Below, one piece after another: positions 49,684-58,514 of a stretch of DNA of 64,000 bases; the stretch's first letter is position 1; each line of letters starts with the position of its first letter. The notes below the pieces were generated by a model. The model was not told the origin of the DNA and ran no database searches. It saw only the letters and a list, made by a program, of their open reading frames with translations. This DNA is from CAVPJW01 sp963705525 (lineage in GTDB: Bacteria; Acidobacteriota; Vicinamibacteria; Vicinamibacterales; CAVPJW01): the NCBI GenBank assembly GCA_963705525.1, contig CAVPJW010000004.1:1550001-1614000 (forward strand), written 5' to 3'. The position numbers were made by a program, and so were the translations under genes.

Positions 49684-50623
49684 ATGCGTATCGGAACCAC
49701 GGCGGTCTTGCTCGCGTCGCTGACCCTGTCGGCGGGCGCCTGCGGCAAGGTGGCCAATCTGAAGGCTCGCAAGACCTTCAAGGAAGCCAACGCCCTGTAT
49801 CAGCAGCAGGACTACAAGCGAGCCGCAGCCAAGTACGAGGAAACCTTGTTGGCGGATCCCGAGCTCACCTCGGCCTACTTCTACCTCGGAAACAGCTACG
49901 ACCAGCTCTTCAAGACTTCGCGACGGGGTGAGGCCGAGAACGACGCGAACCTGACGAAGGCGATCGACAACTACAAGCTCGCCGTAGCCAAGGAAGCGCG
50001 ACCCGAAAATGAAGAAGCTGGCTCTGGAGTATCTGGTGGCGGCGTACGGCCCGGACAAGGCCAACGACCCCAGCCAGGCCGAGCCGACGGTGCTCAAGAT
50101 GATCGAGCTCGATCCGTCCGATCCGGCGAACTATTTCGCGCTCGCCAAGATTTATGAGGACAACGGCAACTACGAGCAGGCCGAGGCGACGCTCCTGAAG
50201 GCCAAGGATGCGAGGCCGAATGATTCATCGGTCTACATGCAGCTCGCCGGCTACTACAATCGCCAGGGCGAGTTCGACAAGACCATCGAAGCCCTGCGGC
50301 AGCGTGCGGAAAAGGAACCAAACAACCCCGAGGCCCACTACACCATCGCGAGCTATTACTGGGACAAGGCCTACCGCGACTTCAGGCTCAAGGACCCCGA
50401 GAAGAAGGACATGGTCCAGCAAGGTGTCCAGGCCGTCGATCGCGCCCTCGAGATCAAGCCCGACTACCTCGAGGCTGTGGTCTACAAGGGCCTCCTGCTC
50501 CGGCTGCAGGCCAACCTCGAGAAGGACGTCGCCAAGCAGCAGGCGCTCCTGAAGGAGGCCGAAGCACTGCAGGCGAAGGCCAAGGACCTCCAGAAGAAGA
50601 AGACTGCGGGCGTCGGCGACTAG
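49684..50623 (+). CDS. TPR-repeat lipoprotein, frameshifted
   Basis: Starts after AAGGGGGATGTC. The N-terminus MRIGTTAVLLASLTLSAGAC looks like a lipoprotein signal ending at Cys20. It is followed by tetratricopeptide repeats: KEANALYQQQDYKRAAAKYE in the first frame, then ALAKIYEDNGNYEQAEATLL, LAGYYNRQGEFDKTIEAL and a Lys-rich end in the next. The break lies near 50000, where GAAGCGCGACCCG carries one base too many; removing a C gives EADPKMKKLALEYLV. Restored size is about 312 aa. Likely an envelope scaffold; no enzymatic function. A clear terminator follows. Confidence 0.78.
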
Positions 50624-50648
50624 AGGGGCCCCCAGACCAGCATCTGCC

Positions 50649-50692
50649 AAGAGCCGCTCTCTTCCTCGCGGAAGGGAGCGGCTCTTTTAGTT
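50649..50692 (+). terminator. Intrinsic terminator after the TPR gene
   Basis: AAGAGCCGCTC at 50649-50659 pairs perfectly with GAGCGGCTCTT at 50676-50686, with an inner CTTCC/GGAAG stem, followed by TTTTAGTT. Confidence 0.85.
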
Positions 50693-50711
50693 AGCTGGTC
50701 GCTGTTCCTTG

Positions 50712-50753
50712 TACAAGAAACGGGCCGCTTCGCCGATGGAGACGAAGCGGCCC
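50712..50753 (-). terminator. Terminator of the TonB-ExbBD operon
   Basis: Perfect 11-base arms GGGCCGCTTCG (50722-50732) and CGAAGCGGCCC (50743-50753); read on the minus strand it is followed by GTTTCTTG. It closes the minus-strand operon. Confidence 0.75.
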
Positions 50754-50779
50754 TCGAGGATGACCGTGTCTGGTGGTGG

Positions 50780-51253
50780 CTAGTTGCCCGTGGGAGCTGC
50801 CCCGGCGGCCCGGCGCATGCCCTCCGTCACGATCCCGACCTTCTCGACGCCAGCGCCCTTGGCGGCGTCGATGACATCGACGATTTCGCCGTAGCGCAGC
50901 GTGCCCGCGCCGGCGATGAACATCGTCTTGTCCTTGCGCTGTTCGAAGATGTTCCGGAGGCGTGTCTCGAGCTCCGGCATCGTCACGTCCTGCTTGTTGA
51001 TCGAGATGCGGCGATCGGCGGTGTATTCGAGCACGATCTGGCTCGTATCGACCTGCTGCTGCTCGGCTGATTTCGTCTCGGCCGGCAGGTTGATGTCGAG
51101 GCCCTTCTGCGTCAGCGGCAACGCGGCCATGAAGATGACAAGGAGCACGAGCAGCACGTCGATCATCGGCGTGACGTTCATGTCCGCGCTGACGTGCAGA
51201 TCCTTGCCTCGGAAGACCGAGTCGGCGCCGTGGTGCTTATGAGCGTGCTTCAT
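50780..51253 (-). CDS. ExbD/TolR-type biopolymer transport protein (first copy)
   Basis: 157 aa. One N-terminal membrane helix (PMIDVLLVLLVIFMAALPLT) preceded by MNVTPMIDVLL with the proton-relay Asp, then a periplasmic domain (YGEIVDVIDAAKGAGVEKVGIVTE). It works with ExbB to energise TonB. Its ATG overlaps the stop (TAATG) of the second ExbD gene upstream. Two ExbD paralogues in one operon suggest a heteromeric complex, as seen in several bacteria with TonB-dependent gliding or uptake systems. Confidence 0.93.
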   Translation of the reverse strand: MKHAHKHHGADSVFRGKDLHVSADMNVTPMIDVLLVLLVIFMAALPLTQKGLDINLPAETKSAEQQQVDTSQIVLEYTADRRISINKQDVTMPELETRLRNIFEQRKDKTMFIAGAGTLRYGEIVDVIDAAKGAGVEKVGIVTEGMRRAAGAAPTGN

Positions 51254-51691
51254 TACTTACCTCCCGCCTGGCCGGGCTTGACCTTGCGATCGGTAATGAG
51301 GCCCATGTCCTCGATGCCCGCCTGACGGAGCATATCCATCGCGTCCATGATGGCGCTGTAGGGCGCGTCGGTGTCGCCTTTGATGAGGACGATCCTTCTC
51401 CTTCTTGTTCTCGAGCAGCTCCTGAACCCGCTGCGTCAGCTCCGACTCGCGAACCTGGACCGCGTTGACGAACAGACGCTTGTCCGCGGCGACGGCCACG
51501 ACCGTCTGGTCCTGGGTTTCGGGCTTGTCGGTGGTATTCGCCGCAGTCGGGAGCCGGACGTCCACGCCCTTTTGAAGGAGTGGCGCGACGATCATCATGA
51601 TGATGAGCAACACCAGCATGACGTCCACGAGCGGTGTGACGTTGATATCGGACTTGACGCCACCCTTGGCGCCGCCGAGATCCATTGCCAT
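51253..51691 (-). CDS. ExbD/TolR-type protein (second copy), frameshifted
   Basis: N-terminal helix INVTPLVDVMLVLLIIMMIV carries the same Asp motif. The frame is good to LLENKKEK, then becomes His/Arg-rich; the next frame continues with IVLIKGDTDAPYSAIMDAMD and ends QAGGK. Removing one G in AGAAGGATCG near 51393 restores about 145 aa. The restored stop makes the TAATG junction with the next gene, supporting the corrected reading. Confidence 0.88.
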
Positions 51692-51729
51692 GGCTGAAAC
51701 TCCTGACCCTTCGGCTGCTTCGCGGTTAC

Positions 51730-52413
51730 TTACGCCGTCTTCTTGATGAAGTAGTCGACCATTTCAGACGACGAGTTGTCCATCTCGACGTTGAAGTACT
51801 CGATGCGGTTCGTCAGGTAGTTGTAGAACCACACCGCCGGGATGGCCACGACGAGTCCGAGCGCGGTCTCGACGAGCGCTTCGGAAATACCGGCCGAGAC
51901 AGCGCCGATACCACCCGAGCCGGTCGCCGCGATGCCCTGGAACGCGTTGATGACGCCGATGACCGTACCGAGCAGCCCGACGAACGGGGCCGTCGATCCG
52001 ATCGTCGCCAGCGAGCTCACGCCCTTCTTCAGGTCGTTGGCCGTGAGCGCCGAGGCGCGCTGAATCGACCGGCGGACCGTATCGACCAGGTCTTCACGAC
52101 TCAGGCCTGCGCCCGCTTCCTGCTGGAACTGATACTCCTGCAGTCCGGCCAACACGACCTTGGCCAGATGGCTATAGCGATAGTTCTTGGAGGACGACAC
52201 CGCGATGGCGTCCTTGAGACGGCCTTCTTTGAGGTGCTTGGCCACCTGCGGCGCGTAGACCTTCGACTGATTGCGCGCCTGGATGAAGGTGTAAATCCGC
52301 TCGATCGCCACGCCGAACGACCACATCGACATGAAGAACAGAATGAACGCGACCGCTTTGGCGATCCACGTCATCTGTCCCCACATTTCCATTATGTTCA
52401 GGCCACCTTCCAT
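51730..52413 (-). CDS. ExbB/TolQ-type proton channel (MotA/TolQ/ExbB)
   Basis: 227 aa with three membrane helices; the conserved segments are GLSREDLVDTVRRSI, LATIGSTAPFVGLLGTVIGV and SEALVETALGLVVAIPAVW. It forms the pentameric channel around two ExbD helices. It lies between the TonB gene and two ExbD genes in one minus-strand operon. Confidence 0.95.
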   Translation of the reverse strand: MEGGLNIMEMWGQMTWIAKAVAFILFFMSMWSFGVAIERIYTFIQARNQSKVYAPQVAKHLKEGRLKDAIAVSSSKNYRYSHLAKVVLAGLQEYQFQQEAGAGLSREDLVDTVRRSIQRASALTANDLKKGVSSLATIGSTAPFVGLLGTVIGVINAFQGIAATGSGGIGAVSAGISEALVETALGLVVAIPAVWFYNYLTNRIEYFNVEMDNSSSEMVDYFIKKTA

Positions 52414-52481
52414 CGGTCCATCCTCCGGTTATAAGACGAGGTTAGCTGACTCCAAATCGATTCGGAGCGATCCGAATCCTC

Positions 52482-53198
52482 TTACTGCAACGTGAAGTTC
52501 ACGGTGACGGTCATGATGACGGGCACGGGCACGCCGTTCAGAAGGGTCGGCGTGTATTCCCACTGCTTGACGGCCTCGAGGGCGGCCTGGTCGAGCAGTG
52601 GAATCGAACGCAGGACGCGGGCGTCCTGCACCTTACCGCTCGGCCCGATGGTCGCTTCGATAATCACGATTCCCTGGACGCGCGCCGATTGTGCGATCGG
52701 CGGGTAGAGTGGAGGGACGTCTTTCACCTTGCGCGGCGGCTTGATGTTGCCGCCGACTCGAACTGGCGCCGCAGGTGGCGGCGGCGGCGGCGGCGCTTCG
52801 GCGAGACCGCCGACGATTCCGCCAACGACTCCTCCGGTGACTCCACCTTCAACACCGCCGGCTGCGCCGAAATCCTGCTGAACGCCCGTCTCGGGCTTGA
52901 TCTCGCTCGGCGCTTCGACGGGTGCGGCGTTCGGATTGATCTCGACCACCGGCTTCGGCGCGGCGGCCGCCTGCGGCGGCGGCGGTGGAGGAGGTGGTGG
53001 CGGCGGCGGTGGCGGCGCCGCGACGAACGCCATCATCGACGGCGGCGTCGGCAGCACGTCGGCCGCCATCAACGGGATGATGATGAGCGCCCCGATCAAC
53101 GCGGTGTGCACGACGATGGAGAGAGGGATGGTGTACCACTTCTGTCCCCCGACCTTGATCGAGGGATTCACGACATCGCCAAACATTTCCTTTGGCAC
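52482..53198 (-). CDS. tonB: TonB-family energy transducer
   Basis: 238 aa, GTG start after AGGAGGA. One N-terminal membrane helix (TIPLSIVVHTALIGALIIIP), a proline run plus Pro/Gly linker spanning the periplasm, and the C-terminal TonB domain (KVKDVPPLYPPIAQSARVQG, VIIEATIGPSGKVQDARVL, VKQWEYTPTLLNGVPV). The linker contains a GGVxGG repeat (EGGVTGGVVGGIVGG) rather than the usual EP/KP repeats. It carries energy from ExbB/ExbD to outer-membrane receptors; no receptor gene is in the window. Confidence 0.94.
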   Translation of the reverse strand: MPKEMFGDVVNPSIKVGGQKWYTIPLSIVVHTALIGALIIIPLMAADVLPTPPSMMAFVAAPPPPPPPPPPPPPPQAAAAPKPVVEINPNAAPVEAPSEIKPETGVQQDFGAAGGVEGGVTGGVVGGIVGGLAEAPPPPPPPAAPVRVGGNIKPPRKVKDVPPLYPPIAQSARVQGIVIIEATIGPSGKVQDARVLRSIPLLDQAALEAVKQWEYTPTLLNGVPVPVIMTVTVNFTLQ

Positions 53199-53246
53199 GG
53201 GTCCTTATCCTCCTGCTCTCGTCGTCGCTCGCAAGTAAGGCCGGCG

Positions 53247-53276
53247 ATTATAGCTACAGCAAAATACGGGTGTCAA
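53247..53276 (-). promoter_or_regulatory. Strong sigma70 promoter of tonB operon
   Basis: On the minus strand TTGACA (53276-53271) and TATAAT (53252-53247), both consensus, spacer 18. The tonB start lies about 50 bases downstream. The rest of the gap to 53460 shows no gene. Confidence 0.8.
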
Positions 53277-53460
53277 CGAACTGTTTACGGGCTATTAGAC
53301 ACCGTTCCGGCGCAAGTGGCGCAGTGTCTTCGCACTGTTTTCGAGGCCCGAATTCCAGGCCCCGCTTTCGTTACACTTTCGTCAGACGACCTCTGTGTTC
53401 GGGGTTCCCCGCGGTCGAATTCGAGGCGCGGGAGGACTTGATTGAGGCTTCCCGGTGGCG

Positions 53461-55953
53461 TCAACCCTCCGCCTGGGCCCGAACGGCGCCGCCGATGCGC
53501 ATTCTGTAGAACGAACGCCAGACAAACGTCAGCGCAACGGCAAAGAAGGCGGCGGCCAGGAGGTGCGCAAGGCCGGCGCCCGCCTCGTTGGTCAATTTGA
53601 CCGCGAGCTCAACCGCTAGCAGTCCGAAGAGGGTCGTGAACTTGATGACCGGATTCATCGCCACCGAGCTAGTGTCCTTGAACGGGTCGCCAACCGTATC
53701 GCCAATCACGGTCGCGGCGTGGAGCTCTGTGCCCTTCATCTTCAGCTCGACCTCAACGACTTTCTTGGCGTTGTCCCACGCCCCGCCGGCGTTAGCCATG
53801 AAGATGGCCTGGAAGAGGCCGAAGAGGGCGATCGAGATCAGGTACCCGATGAAGAAGTAGGGTTCCACGAAGGCGAAGGCCAACGTCGAGAAGAACACGG
53901 TCAGAAAGATATTGAACATGCCTTTCTGGGCGTACTGTGTGCAGATCTCAACGACCTTCTTGCTGTCGGCAACCGACGCGCGCTCTGAGCCCTCGAGGCG
54001 GATGTTGGCCTTGATGAATTCGACCGCCCGATAGGCGCCTGTGGTGACCGCCTGCATCGACGCCCCTGTGAACCAGTAGATCACCGATCCGCCGGTAATC
54101 AGGCCCAGCAGGAACGGCGGGTGGAGGAGCGACAGCTTTTCGACGTTCTCCGTCAGGCCCGCGGTCAGGACCACGATGATCGAGAAGATCATCGTCGTGG
54201 CGCCAACCACCGCCGTGCCGATCAGCACGGGTTTCGCCGTGGCCTTGAAGGTGTTGCCGGCTCCGTCATTCTCCTCGAGCATGTGCTTGGCAGACTCGAA
54301 GTTGACGTTGAATCCGTATGTCTTCTTGAGCTCGTCCTTGATCCCCGGCAGCGTCTCGATCATGCTCAGCTCGAAGACCGATTGTGCGTTGTCGGTGACC
54401 GGGCCATACGAATCGACGGCGATCGTGACCGGGCCCATCCCGAGGAAGCCGAAGGCCACGAGGCCGAACGCGAACACGGCCTCGGCCTGCATCAGAGTGC
54501 CCATCCCCATCGTGCTGACCCAATAGGCGATGGACATCAGCGACACGATACCCATCCCGAGCCAGTAGGCGCTGAAGTTCCCCGCCACGAGCCCGGACAG
54601 AATGTTCAGTGACGCCCCTCCCTCGCGCGAGGAGATGACGATCTCGCGGACGTGGGCCGATTCGGTTGAGGTGAAAACCTTGACGAGTTCCGGAATGATC
54701 GCACCGGCAAGTGTTCCGCACGTGATCACGGTGGACAGCTTCCACCACAGCGTGCCGTCTCCGAGGTTCGGAATCAGCAGATAGGACACGAGATAGGTGA
54801 GGCCAACCGACACGAGCGAGGTGAGCCAGACGAGCGTGGTCAGCGGCACCTCGAAGTTCATGCGGGACGCCTTGAGGTACCGTGCCCTGGCGATGGCTTC
54901 GTTCGCGAAGTACGAAAACCCGCTCGCGACGACCATCATGATGCGCATCATGAAGATCCACACCAGGAGCTGCACCTGGACGATCGGATCCTTCACCGCG
55001 AGGCTGATGAAGGTGATCAGCGCCACCCCCGTCACACCATAGGTTTCGAACCCGTCGGCACTCGGCCCGATTGAATCGCCCGCGTTGTCGCCTGTGCAGT
55101 CCGCGATGACCCCGGGGTTTCGCGCATCGTCTTCTTTGATCTGGAAGACGATCTTCATGAGATCCGAACCGATGTCGGCGATCTTCGTGAAAATGCCTCC
55201 GGCGATCCGCAGGGCGGCCGCGCCGAGCGATTCGCCGATGGCAAAGCCGATGAAGCAGGAGCCCGCGTAGTCACCCGGAATAAAGAGCAGGATCGACAGC
55301 ATCAGCAGAAGCTCGACGCTGATGAGGAGCATGCCGATGCTCATCCCGGCCTTGAGGGGGATGGCGTAGATCGGATACGGCAGGCCCCGGAGGCCGGCAA
55401 ATGCCGTGCGCGAGTTGGCGAACGTGTTGACGCGGATGCCAAACCAGGCGACGCCGTAGCTGCCCGCGATGCCGATGAGGCTGAATGCCAGGATGATGAG
55501 GACCTTGGCCGCGTCAAAGCGCTGGAGCACCCCGAAATAGAAGACGATGATCGTGCCAATGAAGATCTCGAGGATGAGCAGAAACTTGCCTTGTTGGATG
55601 AGATAGGTCTTGCACGTCTCATAGATCAGCTCGGAGATCTCCCTCATCGACTGATGGACCGGGAGGTTCTTAAGCTGCTGATAGATGACAAGTCCGAAAA
55701 GAAGGCCGAGGGCGCACACGACCAGACCGGTCATAAGCAGGCTCCGGCCCGGGATGCCAAGGAAATCGACCTGGCTCAGATCGGGCAGGACGAGATTCGC
55801 TTCGCCGCCGTGGCGCACGGCTGGTTCCGTCGGGGGCTGACCTGATGCCGTGAGCGGCACGGTTCCCGCCGCAAGGCAGGTCAGCACCAGCAGAAGAACC
55901 CAGAGGCTGGGGGACAGCACGCCGCGACTCATGACACCTCTCATCATCCTCAT
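53461..55953 (-). CDS. hppA: Membrane-bound, ion-translocating pyrophosphatase
   Basis: 830 aa with about 16 membrane helices. Hallmark motifs: DIGSDLMKIVFQIKEDDARNP, the substrate site IADCTGDNAGDSIGPSADGF, and C-terminal GGAWDNAKKVVE and VGDTVGDPFKDT. It pumps H+ or Na+ using pyrophosphate. The GNT-x-K-A position reads GNTFKA, the Lys form associated with potassium-independent enzymes. The N-terminus has an extra signal-like helix and a short periplasmic stretch (SGQPPTEPAV). I start at MRMMRGVMSRG after a G6 ribosome site. Confidence 0.94.
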   Translation of the reverse strand: MRMMRGVMSRGVLSPSLWVLLLVLTCLAAGTVPLTASGQPPTEPAVRHGGEANLVLPDLSQVDFLGIPGRSLLMTGLVVCALGLLFGLVIYQQLKNLPVHQSMREISELIYETCKTYLIQQGKFLLILEIFIGTIIVFYFGVLQRFDAAKVLIILAFSLIGIAGSYGVAWFGIRVNTFANSRTAFAGLRGLPYPIYAIPLKAGMSIGMLLISVELLLMLSILLFIPGDYAGSCFIGFAIGESLGAAALRIAGGIFTKIADIGSDLMKIVFQIKEDDARNPGVIADCTGDNAGDSIGPSADGFETYGVTGVALITFISLAVKDPIVQVQLLVWIFMMRIMMVVASGFSYFANEAIARARYLKASRMNFEVPLTTLVWLTSLVSVGLTYLVSYLLIPNLGDGTLWWKLSTVITCGTLAGAIIPELVKVFTSTESAHVREIVISSREGGASLNILSGLVAGNFSAYWLGMGIVSLMSIAYWVSTMGMGTLMQAEAVFAFGLVAFGFLGMGPVTIAVDSYGPVTDNAQSVFELSMIETLPGIKDELKKTYGFNVNFESAKHMLEENDGAGNTFKATAKPVLIGTAVVGATTMIFSIIVVLTAGLTENVEKLSLLHPPFLLGLITGGSVIYWFTGASMQAVTTGAYRAVEFIKANIRLEGSERASVADSKKVVEICTQYAQKGMFNIFLTVFFSTLAFAFVEPYFFIGYLISIALFGLFQAIFMANAGGAWDNAKKVVEVELKMKGTELHAATVIGDTVGDPFKDTSSVAMNPVIKFTTLFGLLAVELAVKLTNEAGAGLAHLLAAAFFAVALTFVWRSFYRMRIGGAVRAQAEG

Positions 55954-56002
55954 CACGTTTCCCCCCAAGACGGGGGCCGCTTTCACAACCACAAAGGGGC
56001 GA

Positions 56003-56635
56003 TTATAACCCGACCGTCTTCGTCCGGTCCTCACCGATCCGACCCCTCAACCGATCCGGGAGCGCCATCCCGCCGGTCAGGAAGATGCGAATCCCTTCCT
56101 CCACCGTCATGTCAGGGAAGGTCGCCCGCTCGGGCGGCACGACAAGAACGTCGCCTAGATAGAGATGATTGGTCGGCACGTAGACGGCTAACAGGGCTTC
56201 AGGGCCTCGTCCTCGATCGAGGGTAAATTCCCGGGTGAGAAAGCCGAGCACAAATCCCCGCACCGGATCTTCGACCATGACGACACGTTTGAATCCCGTT
56301 TCGTTGTCTGGCGAGAACGCGACGATCAGCTGTTTCACGGGGGCGTAGATCGTTCGGAACACGGGCACCCGCAGCAGATAACTCTCCCCACGCTGCAGCA
56401 CACGACGGCCAATGACGTTCGTCGTGATCGTTCCGACGACGAGCACCATGAGCGCCGTAGTGAGCAGGCCGAGTCCTGGAATCTCCCTTCCCAGCCACCG
56501 GACGTACAGAGGTCCGGTGACGCCGTCAACGAGGCGGAAGATCCAGATCAGGGCCGCCACGCTGATGATGAGCGGCACGATCACGAAGAATCCCGCAATG
56601 AACCGATGGCGCAGCCAGTGGACGACGTTCGGCAT
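56003..56635 (-). CDS. DUF502-family membrane protein
   Basis: 210 aa. Two N-terminal helices (FIAGFFVIVPLIISVAALIWIF and GLGLLTTALMVLVVGTI), then a soluble domain with FSPDNETGFKRVVMVEDPVRG and the family's GDVLVVPPERATFPDMTVEEGIRIFLTGG. DUF502 proteins are widespread and uncharacterised. The start overlaps the uppP stop by one base; it is probably co-transcribed with uppP. Confidence 0.9.
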   Translation of the reverse strand: MPNVVHWLRHRFIAGFFVIVPLIISVAALIWIFRLVDGVTGPLYVRWLGREIPGLGLLTTALMVLVVGTITTNVIGRRVLQRGESYLLRVPVFRTIYAPVKQLIVAFSPDNETGFKRVVMVEDPVRGFVLGFLTREFTLDRGRGPEALLAVYVPTNHLYLGDVLVVPPERATFPDMTVEEGIRIFLTGGMALPDRLRGRIGEDRTKTVGL

Positions 56636-57456
56636 CAGCGTGCAATCAGCCAGATGGCCGTGATCCCCGCAAGGGCCAGCCTGTACCAGCCAAAGGGACG
56701 TAGAGAATTGCCCGCGAGGTACTGAATGAAATACTTCACGGTCAGATACCCGACGATTCCGGAGCTGACGATACCCGTCGCGAAAACCATGATGGCCTCC
56801 TGATCCATGGGCTGCCGGATCAGGTCGAGCCCTTCGTGGGCGGCCGCGGCCAGAATGGCCGGAATCCCCAGAAGAAAGGTGAAACGGGCCGCCTCTTCGC
56901 GACGCAGTCCCATGAACATGGCAACGGATATCGTGGACCCCGAGCGCGAAACGCCGGGAACGATTGCCGCCGCCTGAGCCACACCGATCCCAACCGCCTC
57001 CGCCATCGTCAGGGATTCCTCCGACCGCGAGCGGGCTCCCAGGCGTTCGGCCGCAAACAGCACGAGGGCGCCGGCCGCCAAAGTGAATGCGGACACCGCG
57101 GGAGTGCGCAAGTGGCTCTCCACATAGTCATTGATCGCCACGCCAATCACGACGATCGGCGCTGTCCCCGCCACGATGAGCCAGATCCGGCGCGCCACGG
57201 GCGTCAGCGGCCGCCGCACGATGTCTCGGAGAGCGGCGAGCATCGCGGCAAGGTCGCTGCGGAAATACCAGACGATCGATGCGAGCGTTCCTACATGGCA
57301 GGCGACGTCGAACGGCAACCCGAATCGCTCGGTGTCCCACCCGAGCATCGCCCGCGCCAGGATGAGGTGAGCGGAGCTCGAAACGGGCAGGAATTCCGTG
57401 AGTCCCTGGACGACGCCGAGCCAGGCGGCCTGCAGAATCCTCACTGGAGAGTACAC
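56635..57456 (-). CDS. uppP: Undecaprenyl-diphosphate phosphatase
   Basis: 273 aa BacA/UppP. The conserved motifs GVVQGLTEFLPVSSSAHLIL and AIVPGVSRSGSTISVAMFMGL (the PGxSRSxxT signature) are intact, in a multi-helix inner-membrane protein. It recycles the lipid carrier for cell-wall synthesis. Confidence 0.96.
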   Translation of the reverse strand: MYSPVRILQAAWLGVVQGLTEFLPVSSSAHLILARAMLGWDTERFGLPFDVACHVGTLASIVWYFRSDLAAMLAALRDIVRRPLTPVARRIWLIVAGTAPIVVIGVAINDYVESHLRTPAVSAFTLAAGALVLFAAERLGARSRSEESLTMAEAVGIGVAQAAAIVPGVSRSGSTISVAMFMGLRREEAARFTFLLGIPAILAAAAHEGLDLIRQPMDQEAIMVFATGIVSSGIVGYLTVKYFIQYLAGNSLRPFGWYRLALAGITAIWLIAR

Positions 57457-57491
57457 GCGAGGTCAGCGCGTTGCCGAGCCTGCCCGACCAT

Positions 57492-58484
57492 TCAGGAAGC
57501 GCGTGCCTTGCGGGACTTTTGACGAGCGCGAGCCGCTGTCGATGCCTGGGTCGGCGGCGCCGCGGGTTGGACCACGGCCTTGGCCTTACGTCGATGCCAG
57601 AACGTGACAACCGCTGCGGCGATAAACACGCTGGAGTAGGTGCCCGTGACAACGCCCACGATCATCGTAAACGCGAAGCCCCTCAGCACTTCTCCACCGA
57701 AGAGGAAGAGCGCGAGCGCGCTCAAGAAGGCGGTGCCCGCCGTGATGACCGTGCGGCCGAGGGTCTGGTTCACAGACTTGTTGACGACATCGTTCAAAGA
57801 ATCGCGGCGCATGCCGCGCAGATTTTCGCGCACGCGATCGAAAATCACGATCGTGTCGTTGGTCGAGTACCCGCTTACGGTAAGGATGGCGGCGATCACG
57901 TTGAGCGACAGGTCGTAGCGGAAGAACGCGAGGAACGCGAGCGTGATCAGCAGGTCGTGAATGGTGGCGACGACGGCGCCGACGGCGAAACTGAACTGAA
58001 ACCGGAACGCAATATAGAGGAGGATGCCAACCAGCGAAAGAACGGTCGCGAGAATTCCCTTGCGGGTCAGTTCCTGACCCACGATCGGCCCGACGATCTC
58101 GGTCCCCACGACGCTGAAGTTTCCGAGGTTGGCCTGCTTCAGCGATGAGACGACCGCTTCCGCGGTCTGGCTGATTTTTCCACCCGACTCGGCGCCCACT
58201 TGGGGAACGCGGATCATGACCTGGCGATCGGCGGGTCCCCCGTAGCTCTGGACGACGGCATTACCCCCGGGAAACTGCCGATCGAGCGCGGCACGGACCT
58301 GTTGCACCGACGGAACCTGATCGAATTTGGCGATGACGATGGTCCCGCCCGAGAACTCGACGCCCTTCGGGATGCCCTTGACGGTGATGGTGGCAAGGCC
58401 GGCGAGAATAATCGCCCACGAGAGCACCAGCGCCGGGACGCGGTACTTGATGAAGTCGTAGTTGGTGTCTTTGAAGATATGCAT
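57492..58484 (-). CDS. secF: Protein translocase subunit SecF
   Basis: 330 aa RND-type subunit with six helices. The conserved GVEFSGGTIVIAKFD, IAAILTVSGYSTNDTIVIFDRVRENL and SVNQTLGRTVITAGTAFLSA mark SecF. A basic tail (ARARQKSRKARAS) follows. It lies in the order tgt-yajC-secD-secF. Confidence 0.97.
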   Translation of the reverse strand: MHIFKDTNYDFIKYRVPALVLSWAIILAGLATITVKGIPKGVEFSGGTIVIAKFDQVPSVQQVRAALDRQFPGGNAVVQSYGGPADRQVMIRVPQVGAESGGKISQTAEAVVSSLKQANLGNFSVVGTEIVGPIVGQELTRKGILATVLSLVGILLYIAFRFQFSFAVGAVVATIHDLLITLAFLAFFRYDLSLNVIAAILTVSGYSTNDTIVIFDRVRENLRGMRRDSLNDVVNKSVNQTLGRTVITAGTAFLSALALFLFGGEVLRGFAFTMIVGVVTGTYSSVFIAAAVVTFWHRRKAKAVVQPAAPPTQASTAARARQKSRKARAS

Positions 58485-58514
58485 AGGTCTTCGGCCGCGC
58501 GTGACCGCCTGCGG

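Noticed and set aside
52690..53440. Plus-strand Gly/Arg-rich frames opposite tonB.
   Set aside because: Shadows of the TonB proline run and linker; they lack ribosome sites.
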